From Melanocharis versteri (taxonomy: Eukaryota > Chordata > Aves > Passeriformes > Melanocharitidae), in the NCBI GenBank assembly GCA_013397845.1, contig VZTG01009145.1, positions 337,531-401,530 of the forward strand: 64,000 bases of DNA. Direction: 5' to 3'. Every line of letters begins with the position of its first letter. Position 1 is the stretch's first letter. A model generated the notes under the pieces. It did no database searches and was not told the DNA's origin. It saw nothing but the letters and a program-made list of their open reading frames with translations. Both the position numbers and the translations under genes were made by a program. Below, one piece after another: positions 35,301 to 47,300 of this stretch.

Positions 35301-38300
35301 CAGCCCTGGGAGAGGGCTCAGAGGAGGGGACACCCTGACCGGACCCCTCATGGAGGGCCTGGCCAGAAGGAACAGGGCTCTCATGCACAGTTTATGTTCT
35401 CACAAAAATTCACAATTGCTGTGGTGTTGTTGGCATCCACAGCGTTTTCTGAACTGTTGATAAGGTTTAAAACCAAATTTACCCATCTCTGCTTAGTCAC
35501 AGCTCCTGGAGTCCTTGCTGCTGAGAAGCTTCACCAGACGTTCATCCTTAATGTTTTCCTTTTGCAAACACGCAATAAAGGATTTGCAGTCCACTGACCC
35601 ACTCTAAAGTGTTCCTTGGTGCTTATCTACCTTTGTGGCAGCGAGAACGTGCATTTAAGCCCAGCTGCACACTGTGTCTGGATTGTGGCTTAGATCCTTC
35701 CCTGTGTAGTAAGGAAGGATTGTCACAACACGGCCTACAAATTCCTGGCTGGATACTCTTGGTGTTTGCCTGTTTTATAATCATGGCATGTCTTGAAATG
35801 TCAGCTCCTTGCTCTCAGAGCCCTGCATCCCTTTCTCCCAAGGCTCCTCTCTGGTGCCACACAGCATGACCAGCCGTTCACAGCTGGTTACTCAAGTTCG
35901 CTGTGAAATCTCAGCAAGTTAAATATTTGATGTGTATTCTCTTTGTTTTCATTCCAGCCCTGTGTTCTCCCCTCTTCCCAGCAGCCAGTGGTCAGTGTGG
36001 CACTAAACTTACAAACCTTTAGGGACACCTTTTAAGAGCATGAGACCTTCTGCACTCGGCAGAGCTGATGACCTGTGAGCAAACAGAGGGGGCTGGGGGT
36101 GTTTGGGGGAAAATCCAACATTTTCAGCTAGACATTTGTGGTGTGGTGGCTTCAGCGGCACTAATGACAATCACAAATCAAAGTCCATCACCAGGCTGGC
36201 TGGCTGAGGCACTGTGGTGGCACAGTGAGTCTTTCTGGTGGCTTCTGAGCCAGTCTTAAAATTTCCCAGTCGAGCAGAGCATTTCTGTAGGGCTGCAACA
36301 GACCAGGCACATCTAACCCTCAGCCCTCTTCTGAGTGCTCAGAAGAGTTGCAGAATGCAGCCACTCTGGCTTAATTATGTCTGTCGATAAAGGAACAGTT
36401 CACTGAATTGCAGCATTAGTCAGGTAACAAAAGTCCACTCAGTTTATCTTATTTCTTATTTATATGATGCATTGAGTAAAGGCTTGGCCTTGGTTCATCA
36501 TCACTGTACACCTCCAATTTTGCCTGTTGACCTTATGTATCGCTTTGCAAGCAGGTTGGTTATCTTCTTTTGAATTATAAATAAATAAAACCAAATCTAA
36601 TTTAAAAAAGGATGAAGAAACCTGGGGTTGCATTATATAGCGCGTGTCTATAAGCTGGAGGAACTGAGTTTTAATGAAGTTAAAATAATGTGCACTGGGG
36701 TTTTTTTGTGGGTGGACTAACACAGCGAGGTGGATTCCAAGCTCCCACAAGCAGAAACATTCATGTAAGAAATGAGGTGGCAAAAGAATCTTTGGCCAGT
36801 CTGACTCATGCGAACTGGAAATGACTGCAAGTGGCAAGGAGAGTCTCTCTCAGAAGGAAAGCAAGCTTGTTTTAAAACTGTATCAGTGTTTTACTTGGGT
36901 ACATTGATTTATTTTTACTACTTTTTAATTTTTTTTTCCTTTGGAAAGAGATTTTTGAGCATCACCTGGCATGTCTTCTGCCCCAGATTTGTGAATAAAT
37001 TATGTACTTCTTAAAGACACTGCAGATGCAAACTGGGGATGGTGCTGGCAGCTTTTGGAGAAGGTCTCAGGAAAACCTGCTGATGGCTTGGTTAATGTGG
37101 GATGAGTTCCTTCATCCGTGTCATGGGGCAAGTCCTGGTTGTACCTTTGTGATGTCTGTGTAGGTGCAGGAATTGTTAGTTGGGGCTTGGATCGTTGGAG
37201 CATCCCTGGAGGAGGACACTTGATTTGGACCAATAACCTGAAATGGGGTGTTGGCTCTGGCATTACCCCGGGAGCTGGAATCACCCTTCCCCCAGTGCTA
37301 AGTGGGGATCACCTTGGAAAGCTAAAGGAGGAAAGAGGCACATGCTGCTTTTAGGTTTTGCTCAGACCTGTCTTTTTAAGGGGAGGTGCCCTTCTGCCCC
37401 CACCCAGGTGTTAGGGCAGAGTCACCTGGTGAATCTATAACTGCAAACTTGTCTCCTTTTCTCTGGAACAAAGACCCACACAAAGCCCAGAGGCCAGCGT
37501 GTTTCTGTAGTAAATATTTATAGAGCCTTGTTCACTTGAGCTATTTAAAGCAATTTTCCTGGGAGATCAACCTCTTTAAAGGGAGAGCATGAAATGCACA
37601 TCTCCCTTGTGTTTCTCCCTTGTCTAGTGTGACTTCCAGATCCATGTACCTGCTTGGCCGCTGCCTCCTGCCTTGTGTTTTTGCTGCTCCTGCAGGTGCA
37701 GGGCAGGTGCCTGGCAGAGTGGACGTACTCCTGTGTCCAAGCCATGAATTCCCAAGGGGAAAGGGAACAGCCTGATACAAACTAGTATCAAGTGCTGGGA
37801 GAAAGTTACCATTTTTCTTGGAGGGGTTTTACTTTTCCTGTTCACATCAAGTATCATCTTTTGGGTGAAAGCTTTAAGTAAGCTCCGATTGGGTGTGGGG
37901 TTTTCAGGTGATACTGATGCAAAGTGTGTTGTGCTCTGCATGAGTAATTTGGAAGAGATCAGAGTTTCCTATAACACATCCCGTGGATTCCCATGGGAAA
38001 ATTACTTGCTTGCTTAGGTTTTCCTTATAGCAACTGGCAAAAGAAAGAAAGAAAGGTTTGGGATTCCCTGGAGCCTTGCCTGGGAGTGTGAAACCCAGCT
38101 CCATGGAGGAGAATCGGGTGTTTGACATCAGGCTTGGTACAGCAGATCCCTCTGGGCAGTGCCCTGTGCCAGGTCGGCTCTCTGCTCCAGGAATGGGGCT
38201 GGGATGGCATCAGCGTAAGCAGGAGTCTAAAGCAGGGCTGGAAGAATAACACAGGAGTGGGCCTGAATGCTAAATCCGAGAGAACAGCCCAGACTTGTTC

Positions 38301-41300
38301 TCTGAGCCTCATTTGCTTTGTTGCATCATGGTGATACTGGTCCAGAAAGAGATCAGTTGATATAAAATAGGCTTTAAACACGACTGTTTTCTTTTCCCCC
38401 AGCACCGCTGCCCCAGGGCTGGGCAGGGCCGGTTCTCCGGGCTGGGTGTGCTGCAGGAGCATCCCAGTGATGGGGCTGGCTCCTCCCTGCCAGGGGAGTG
38501 GGATCGAAGCTGGATTGCACATCCCTGCCAGGGGAGTGGGATCGAAGCTGGATCGCACATCCCTGCCAGGGGAGTGGGATCGGAGCCACTCCGGCAGAGC
38601 AGAGTGTCCATCCCAAAAAAAGCCGTGCTTGGCTGTAAGCAGAGGTGATGCTCAGGTGGGGGAAACCCTGTCACCTGCAGAAAGGAAGTTCTAAAAACTT
38701 CCCTGGACTTGTGTCTGAGCTGCCTGAAATGTAAAGGCAGAGGAGCAGCCCTGGTATGGCCATGGCCATGCACTGCCACACTGCCAGCAGACTCAGTGCA
38801 GAGGTGGCATCTAGTGGCTGCTGTGACCCTCTGTCCCCAGATCCCTGGGACAAGGGGGGAGCCAAGGCTGAGCTTGAGCTGTAGGCTGGGCCTGGGAAAG
38901 AGAGCTTGGCTACTCAGCTTCCTTGTGAGCTGTAAAGGGAGGAGTGTCCTGGGCTGCAGCTCAGGACATGCTTGTGTGTTACTGGGACTGAAACATAAGG
39001 GGCCAGTACTGGTGTTCACCACCGTGGCAAGTCCCATGATTTTGAGGGCACCTCTAATTGATGCAGATTTTGTGGCACCAGTGAGCCATGGCAGAGCTGT
39101 GCTTGTGAACTGCAGCCTACTCAGTGCTAACCAGCTAAAATAACAGACCAAAACCAGGGAGTGCCTTCGAGCTGTCCTGATACACTGAGTGTTTATGGAA
39201 AAGGGAAGCTGAAATTTTCTCCAAAACATTGCAGTTGTGCAGAGTTTTGTCTTCATTAATGAGCTTGTAGGCAGACTTTGCTCCAAAACCTTTTGTAAAT
39301 TCAGTCCTAGTCTCAGTTTGGGTGTTTGCAGGTTAAAAAGTGCAGCACTTTCCTCAGCCCATTATCAGATAGCAGCTTGCTTTTAGCTGGAGTGTGTGTG
39401 ACTTCCTCGGGTCAGTGTATGTAATGCCCAAAAACTGGTGTCCCTGTGGTTTAAAGTACGTGGTCTAGTTTCAGATGAACATGGATTATTTAAAGCATTT
39501 CTCTGGTGGCCAAGTCATGAGTTTTGAGGACAGGGAACCCATGTTCCTCTGGGGATGTAGGCCGGGCAGTTAGTGGGTGAGGAGCATAATGAAGACATCT
39601 GCGTGTTTGACATTTCCATTAACAAGTTTCCTTCTCTTCTCAGTTTAAGCTGAACCTCTCTCACTTTTAAAAGCAGTAGTCAAGCAATTTGTTTCAGCTC
39701 AGCAGTGGCATTTTTGGAAGTATGTGGCCTCCATGCCCTGAAAACTGTCCCTGTCCCCCCTCTTGCTTTCATGCAAGTGCTCCACCTGTGCGCTGCTGGC
39801 ACCGAAGGTGATTAGGACTCGCTGCTGACCGGGAGCTCTTGTGCCTAAGGAAGGGGCAGAGTCTCTGGGGATTTTGCATCTGAAACAGAGCAATGGGCTT
39901 AATTAGCCCCTTCCCTAACAGCCCATCAGGTCCTGGTTCAGGAACTGGCAGGGAAAGATGTCTGGATGCTCCCTTCTGGTAGCAGAGTAGCCTTACTCCC
40001 ACTACTCCTCGCCATCCCTGGGGATGAGGGAAATTTAAATCTGCCTGAAAATAAATACAGATCATTCACTTGTCTCTGGAGGAAGATAAAATGTAAACTG
40101 CCTATTTTCTATGATAAAGCACTGGAAATAGTTGGAATTTAAGATAATTATCTTTATTGCTTTTTATAGCACCCTATGAAGGCTGAAATCTAATTTGTTT
40201 TTCACTAACAGGGAACTCCTGCGGATGACTCAGAAAAATCCATTTGCTTTATTGACAAACTTGTCTGTTTGGTTGTCAGGGCAGTGTTCTCCTTGCAGGA
40301 AAAGGGAAATGCAGGTCATAACACAACAGTGTGGGGTTTTAATAGATATTCAAAGTTTGATATCTGTTGGCAAGAAGAAAAACTAAAGTTGATGTAATTA
40401 GAGTGAAGTGACTCTGCTTTATTAAAAGGTTGTAAATTAGTTGATGCTTCAGTGGGTGTGCAGTAATGGTGCTCTGTGCTTTGTTTATGCAGCTTCACTA
40501 CACTTGAAGCTTGTTAACAAGAGCTTGCAGAGAAGCTGCTTTTCCTGGGCACCTGGTGCCCCTTGGCTTTGGGAAGGAGGTGGGAGGTGCAGTTGTGCCT
40601 CTTGCCCTGTGCCTGGGGCTGCAGGGAATGCTGTGTTCAGTGTGGTTTGGGCCTGTTGCTTGCAAGGGGAGTTGGTTTTTTTGAACTTCTCAGTCTGACT
40701 GTGAGACAGGCTCCCAGTTTTAACAAATTTCTTGTGTTTCTGAAGGTAGTGGACACCCCTTGTGTGAGTGAGTTGTGTGCCAGCACAGCTGGGTGTTGTG
40801 GTTTGGGGTTTCTGCTGCTCTGGTGCTGTGGCTCTCTGAAAAGCAAAAGCAGATGTCTGTGCTGCTTCTCAGCCCTTCACAAGGGGGGAGTGTGTCCTGC
40901 CCTACCTGGCCCTCTGTGATCCTCACCCCAGAGCTGCTCAGAAGAGACAGCAATCTTTGGACAGCCTGTCTGTAACACTCATCTCCCAAAATGTGCTGTG
41001 GCTGCAGGCAGTGGTGTTTGAGAGATGCTGGGACTGCAGGCTCGTGTAGCAGAGATGCTTCTAAATTTTTTCTGTCTGTGGCTCACCCCCCAAAAGTCTA
41101 ATTTATCACTGCCATATGGGATAATGCTACAAATCACTGAATGTCTGAGAATCATGGAGTGATTTGGGTTAGAAGGAACCCTAAAGCTCATCTTGTTCCA
41201 CCCCCCGTGCCATGGTCAGGGACACTTTCCTAGGTTGCTCCAAGCCCCATCCAACCTCTTCTACAGCTCAAATTCTAAGAGGTTTAATCCCATAATGAAG

Positions 41301-44300
41301 TCAGAAGCAATGTAGGGGTTAATGGGGTTTTTGTGGAGGAGGGAGAGAGCCCCACGGGACAAGTCTTTGCCATGGAGCACAAGTCTGTTCCTGTCAGGTC
41401 TCTGTAGCCCTCCTCAAAGAGGCAGCAGAGCAAGGAGTAAACCTGAAATGAGAGCTCCATGTGGGCAGAGCAAGCTTCTTGTGCATCTCTGAAGATGCTC
41501 TCAGGGTTTGCTCAGCTTTTCACTGCTTTTCTTTCAGGAATTGACTACAAGACCACTACCATCTTGTTGGACGGCAGAAGGGTCAAGCTGGAACTCTGGT
41601 AAGTGTTTCTGAGCCTTTCTAACCCAAACCCTGGGAGCTCAGGCCGGGTGAGCAGGGACACAGGGCTGGGAGGGTGCTGTGCTGGGCTATGGAGAGCCTG
41701 GACCATCCCTGGGTGTGTGCTGGGATTTGTTCTTACCAGAAAGTTACTCTGGCAAACCAGATGCCTTTCTGTCAAATCAAGTAGCACAAACATCATGCTG
41801 CTCTTTGCTGGAATAGTCTGATTTCAGTCACTGTCTGTCATAATTGACCATTTTCACTGTTACTCTGCATTTGAGACCCCACCTGTAGTTCTGTTGTCCA
41901 GAGTTCCTGGCACAAGAAAGACATGGATATGTTAGTACAAGTTCAGAGGAGGCCATGAAGATGCTCCAAGGGCTGGAGCCCCTCTGCTCTGGAGCCAGGC
42001 TGGGAGAGCTGGGGGTGCTCACCTGGAGAAGAGAAGGCTCCGGGGAGACCTCAGAGCCCCTTCCAGGGCCTAAAGGGGCTCCAGGAGAGCTGCAGAGGGG
42101 CTTTGGATAAGGGCAGGAAGTGACAGGACAAGGGAAATGACTTCCCGCTGCCAGAGGGCAGGGTTAGCTGGGATATTGGGAAGGAATTGTTCCCTGGGAG
42201 GGCGGGGAAGCCCTGGCACAGGGTGCCCAGAGAAGCTGTGGCTGCCCCTGGATCCCTGGAAGTGTCCAAGGCCAGGTTGGATGGGGCTTGGAGCAGCCTG
42301 GAATAGTGGAAGGTCTTCCTGCCCATGGCAGGGCGTTGGAAATGGTTGATGTATAATGTCCCTTCCTACCAAACTACAACATCATTCTGTGTTCCCGTAC
42401 AGCTCTTGATCACTGAGGGACTGGTACTGTTTTGGAAACAATACTGAATTTTCCTGAAATCCAAAGATGAGAAGTAGAAACAAGAGAAGGAAAGTAGAAT
42501 AAAACAGGTGAAGCCTTTAGTCCCTCAGCAGCTGGATACTTCTCAGTGCCTTGAGTAGAAAATTAAAACGAGCTGTGAACAGACCTCACAGCGTCAGGGA
42601 AGTGTGAACCCCTGGAGAGCAGGACTGACTGGAATGACCGGACACTGGGACCGAGATGGGAGAGCACGGCATGGGAGGGGTAACTCCTGCCTTATCTGTC
42701 AGCACTGGAGGGACAGATGGAGTCCTTCTGGCTGAGCTTTGTCTGAGGTCCAACTTGCTGGGGAGCTGACACAGCAGTCTGTGGAGATGAAAGAGGGAGG
42801 GAAGGACAGGACAGGTAAGGATAGGTAGTCTGTCCCCACCCTGGTTTTCACATGGATCTGGTAGGGAATGACACAGGTCCTAAAACATGGAGTTAAATAT
42901 CCCCTTACAAATGCTTGGGTCAAGTAACAGGAATATTAGTAACGTGTGAATTGTTAAATAGGAATGAACTCCACATTTCAGCCTCAGTGACTGACTCTAG
43001 CAGTGTGTAGTTTGGTGGTTTAATTACACCCCTACTCTCTGAAGCTGAATGTCCTCATTTTTCTTACAAAAAAGAACGGAAGCAGCTAATTTATCTCTTC
43101 TAGCCTCCATGTTTATATGTGCCACTTGCATTCTTGTCTCTCTTGTAAGATGCCTATTTTAACATTTCAGCCCCAAGTGTGTAGTAACTTAGTGCTTCCC
43201 TCTTGAAACCATCTTCTTATACTGTAATTCTTGAGCTGGAGAACAGCACAGGAACTGAAAAGCTGGTAACACTGATTGATGATGCTTTAGTGTAATCTTT
43301 TACCATTACTTACCCAGTATTTGATTGTCGAGGGAGAAGGACATGTAAGCACAGGCTGTTAGATTGACGTCCAGGATCCTACAAAGCTTTAGATCTGAAA
43401 AAATTACTGTCCTGCATGTGAGGTCAGTATGTTTTTCCTAGAGCTGCAAATCTGGGGCTGAGGGATTCCTCAGCCTTCTCAGTGGTCATTAAAGTGTCTT
43501 TTGTCCTGGCCCAGGGAATAGATTTGACAAACACCATAATGTGTCTCTGATTAGCCTGACACATTTCAGTATATCCTGGTTAAATCAGAATGCTGGACTC
43601 TGGCTTCATATCCCGGATGGGCCCTGAGAGGTGCTGGTAACGTTGTCAAACTTTGTTACAACTTGTCCAGACAGGACAAATGATAGTGACTGAAAAGCCC
43701 CTTATTGTTGCAGTGGTCTAGAAACACTGTACCTCACTCCTGTTCCTCAGCTTTCTGTAGGGTATATAGACCAGGTCTGTCAGGGATCTGGGTATAAAGA
43801 GAATTCCCTTTATTTTTGGTTAAAATGTGTTTGAAAAATAAGTGAGCCTAGTGCAAGGCAATTTCTCCTTCTGTGAATGGTCACATTTAGGTTGGCTGTG
43901 CTCCATGGCTGGGAGAGCTCTGCAAACTCACTCTGACGTTGAACTCCTGTGGACTGAAGGGAACTAGGCAGAAAATCCTTTGCCCAGGGTGATGAAATGA
44001 CTTATTCCCTCATACATCATCAGGTCGTGCTGCAGCCGAGTGGTTTGGGCTTGTACCTTCTCCGTGGGAAGCACGATGACAGTGACAACCTGTACCCAAA
44101 GGGAGTGATGTACCCACTAGTTCTTCCCCAGAGGAAAACTCACCATGCGGAGCACTTTGGACACCATGCACATCCTAAAGATCTGACAAGATCAACATTA
44201 TTTTATTTCTTTATGGCCAGTAGGAGATGCGCAGTATGGGAGTCAATTCTCCACATCTCATAGCTGTAACTTTTCTGTGTTTTAGGGACACCTCAGGGCA

Positions 44301-47300
44301 AGGAAGATTTTGCACCATTTTCAGATCCTACTCCAGGGGAGCCCAGGTAAGTGCTGCTCTCAGGGCTTTGATGGGACACATTTGTTTTTCCTTTGGGCTG
44401 TGTGAGTCTTTCCTGCCGTAGTAAGGAGCTCTGAAAAGGAATGCACTGATCACCAAAAGGAACTCTGTAGATGACAAGAGACACTGAATGTTGTCTTGCT
44501 GCCTGGGATTCTGTTCTTATGAAATGGTGGGAGTGAAGGGAGTGAACAGCAGACTTTGCTAAACTCCTGCAGAAAAGGTCTGTGCAGACAGTATTCAGTC
44601 TTAATTTCTAGAGCAGGGCTGAGAGGTTGGTGTTAGAGAGGATGAGGCAATTCTCGCTCTAGATCTGCCTTAGCTTTAATGTGGGAGCTCCTACTTTCTG
44701 AGGTTTCTCAGATTTGTTTAAATATGACACTGGCTTTCCCAGTGGAGTTCTTCCAGTCTGTGTTGCTTTCGAGTCAGTTCCAAAAATAGGGGTGGCTCCT
44801 ACTTGCGCATTTGAGGCAGACTTGAAACTAGAGCAGCTCAATTGGAACGTAAAGTATGTGTGTTCCTCAAAACATGAGGCAGAGTGTTATATTTTGAGTT
44901 TCTCCTTTGGGCCCTGCTCCAGAACAGCGTCGAGATCCTCAACAGCACAAAAATCTTGTGGTTCTCTGCAAAGTTTCTGTTTAATGGTGCATTCTCACAG
45001 TTCTGCTGTTGTCCTTTTAGTAACATGGCGGGGTCCCTCCAGGACAGTTTACCTAAGTTAAATGAGTTTCTTTATTTTCCTTATTGTTTCCAGATTGGAA
45101 AACTTTGGAGAAAATTCCTTCTCTCTTAGACACTAAGAGTCAGAAGCTGTATATCAGCCTCCTGAGTGTGCCAGTATCCTGGGAAATTCCCAGCCTTTGG
45201 GAAACGTTGCACTTCTACTCATGCTCTTACCACTCTTGGGTTTTTGCTCCTTGTATCTGTAGACCTATGCTTTGCTAACTGGCAGAATCCATGTTGTTCT
45301 CTTTCTCTGACTTCCTGCAAATTCACTTGTGCCATAGACATAGGAGCACCTCGCCTGGGGCGTGCTGTTGAGATCTCCTCCTGTGTCCTGTTTATTCATG
45401 TTAGTGCACATCTCTGGTGGTCTGGATGCTTTGAGGCAGCTCCTTTGAAGCAGAGGCCAATTTCCTGGTTCTTGCAGAAAAGTGCAAGGCAAGGAGAGTT
45501 GGAGTTCTACAGTGGGAGAGCGCAGGATCTCCTGTTTGCATGGTCAGTCCTGTGTCTGAGTTTCTTTCAGCTTCTACATTTCATTTGCTTTCAGCCTTTA
45601 CTACATTTCAGAAAAATCTGGAACCCCAATCATATAATCACAGTTTGCATTGGAAGGGCCCTTAAGGCTCATCTCACTCCAATGCCCCTCCCATGGGCAG
45701 GGACTCTCTCCACTAGAGCAGTGTGCTCCAAGCCCCATCCAACCTGGCCTTGAACACTTCCAGGGATCAGGAATCCACAGCCTCCTCATGGAACCTGCGG
45801 GCTCGAGGCCACGTTGCTTCCCTCACCAGCTAGAAGTGAACAGAACTGGTCAGTGTGGTTTTCTGGTGACCGCAGAACTCAGCTTTGGTCAGGCTTTTTC
45901 TAAGACCTTGCTGTGTCAGATGCTCAGATCAAACTGGGGATAGAAAGCAGCAGCTACTGTGTCCAGGAGTGCCACCTGGGAGCTTTTAGCCCTGTGTGCA
46001 GCCATGCTGCATGGTGGTTACTCCCCTTGCTGTGACCTGGGAGCTCCTCAGAGCAGGTGCTGTGTCTTGGCAGGGCTGCACCCTCAGAGCCTGAGCCCAC
46101 ACGCCAGAACTCGTACCTGCTGCTACCACAGGCGAACTGGGGCACAGGGCAAAGCTGAAATAAGCGGTGATGAGAACACTTGAATTGGATGCAGGGAGAG
46201 ACACACATCTGTCAGGAACCTGCGTGGAGCTGTGAGGCCCTGGCACAGCACCTCCATGGGATTCCTGCAGCCTGTTCTCCCTAGACCCTACATTTGGGTG
46301 CCACAAGGTGTCATGTGCCTGGCTGCCCACAGACTTGCGAGGAATTGATTTTTCTCTTCCTTCCTCAGAGTGAAGCTCTTGACCTTCTTCAGCTATATTT
46401 ATCAGTGTTGCTGGAGGAGCTCTCAGCTGAACATCAGCAAGGTTTGCCTCACCCATCTCACTGCCTGCTCCTCCCAAGGAGTGAGTCTGAGAGACAGTGA
46501 ACCTCGCCAGCCAGGCAGGGGGACCTTTAATGAGAATGCTTTATAAATCATGGCATTGCTAAGGTTGAAAAAGCCCTCTAAGACCATAGAGTCAGACCAG
46601 TAACCCAGCACTGCCAAGGCCCCAGCTAAACCATGTCTATCAGCACCACATTCTTCGTGGGGTTTTTTTAACATCTCCAGGGATGGTGACTCCACCAGAG
46701 CACTGGACAGCCTGTGCCAATGCCTGACCACCCTTTCAGTGAAGAAATTACCCCAAAATGCAATCTAAACCTCCCCTAGCGCAACTTGAGGTTGTTTCCT
46801 CTCACCCTGTCACCTGTTACCTGGGAGAAGACGCCAATCCCTGCATGACTCCCACCTCCTTTCCGGAAGTTGTAGTGAGCAATTCACTGCTGAATGCTGG
46901 AGAATGGAGCTCACTTGCACAGCAAGGTGTAACTCACACCTTTGCCTCAAACCTGCCCTCTGCTTGTGCAACAAAGGCCTTTTCCAAAGTGCTGTTGTGA
47001 TGCCTTAATCCTGGTTTGCCCAAACAGTCAACCCTTAAATGCAGCAAACCAGCCCTAAGGAGCAAGCCTGCCTAGGAGGAGGAGAGGTAATTCCCAAGGG
47101 AAGTCTCTCCATGCCCTCTGAAAGTGCCCAGGAGATGAGCACGGGCAAAGTGCCTCTTGAAAATGACTGGAGTCCTTGTACAGTCTTCTCCCGGTGGCTT
47201 GGAGTAAAACTCAGATTGTTTTCAGCAACAAGTGGTTGGCTTCCATGTGATGTTTGGTGTTACTCCTGTATTAACATGAATACAGATACCATGTCTCTTA

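Larger units (their letters stand above)
23302..41537 (+). other. RAB40C: RAB40C intron 1 (18.2 kb)
   Basis: No second gene is recognised. It contains a 38-bp tandem triplicate at 38490-38588, a 21-22 bp repeat at 34833-34899, an 18-bp duplication at 29978-30013, and one reverse CR1 fragment (41145-41265) near the 3' end. CR1 density is strikingly low over the first 17.8 kb compared with the other introns. AT-rich stretches near 29930-30420 and 36360-36760 are candidate conserved regulatory DNA, unproven. Confidence 0.85.

Noticed and set aside
38490..38588. Possible CRISPR-like or other repeat array
   Set aside because: Direct tandem repeats without spacers in a vertebrate intron; a small minisatellite.
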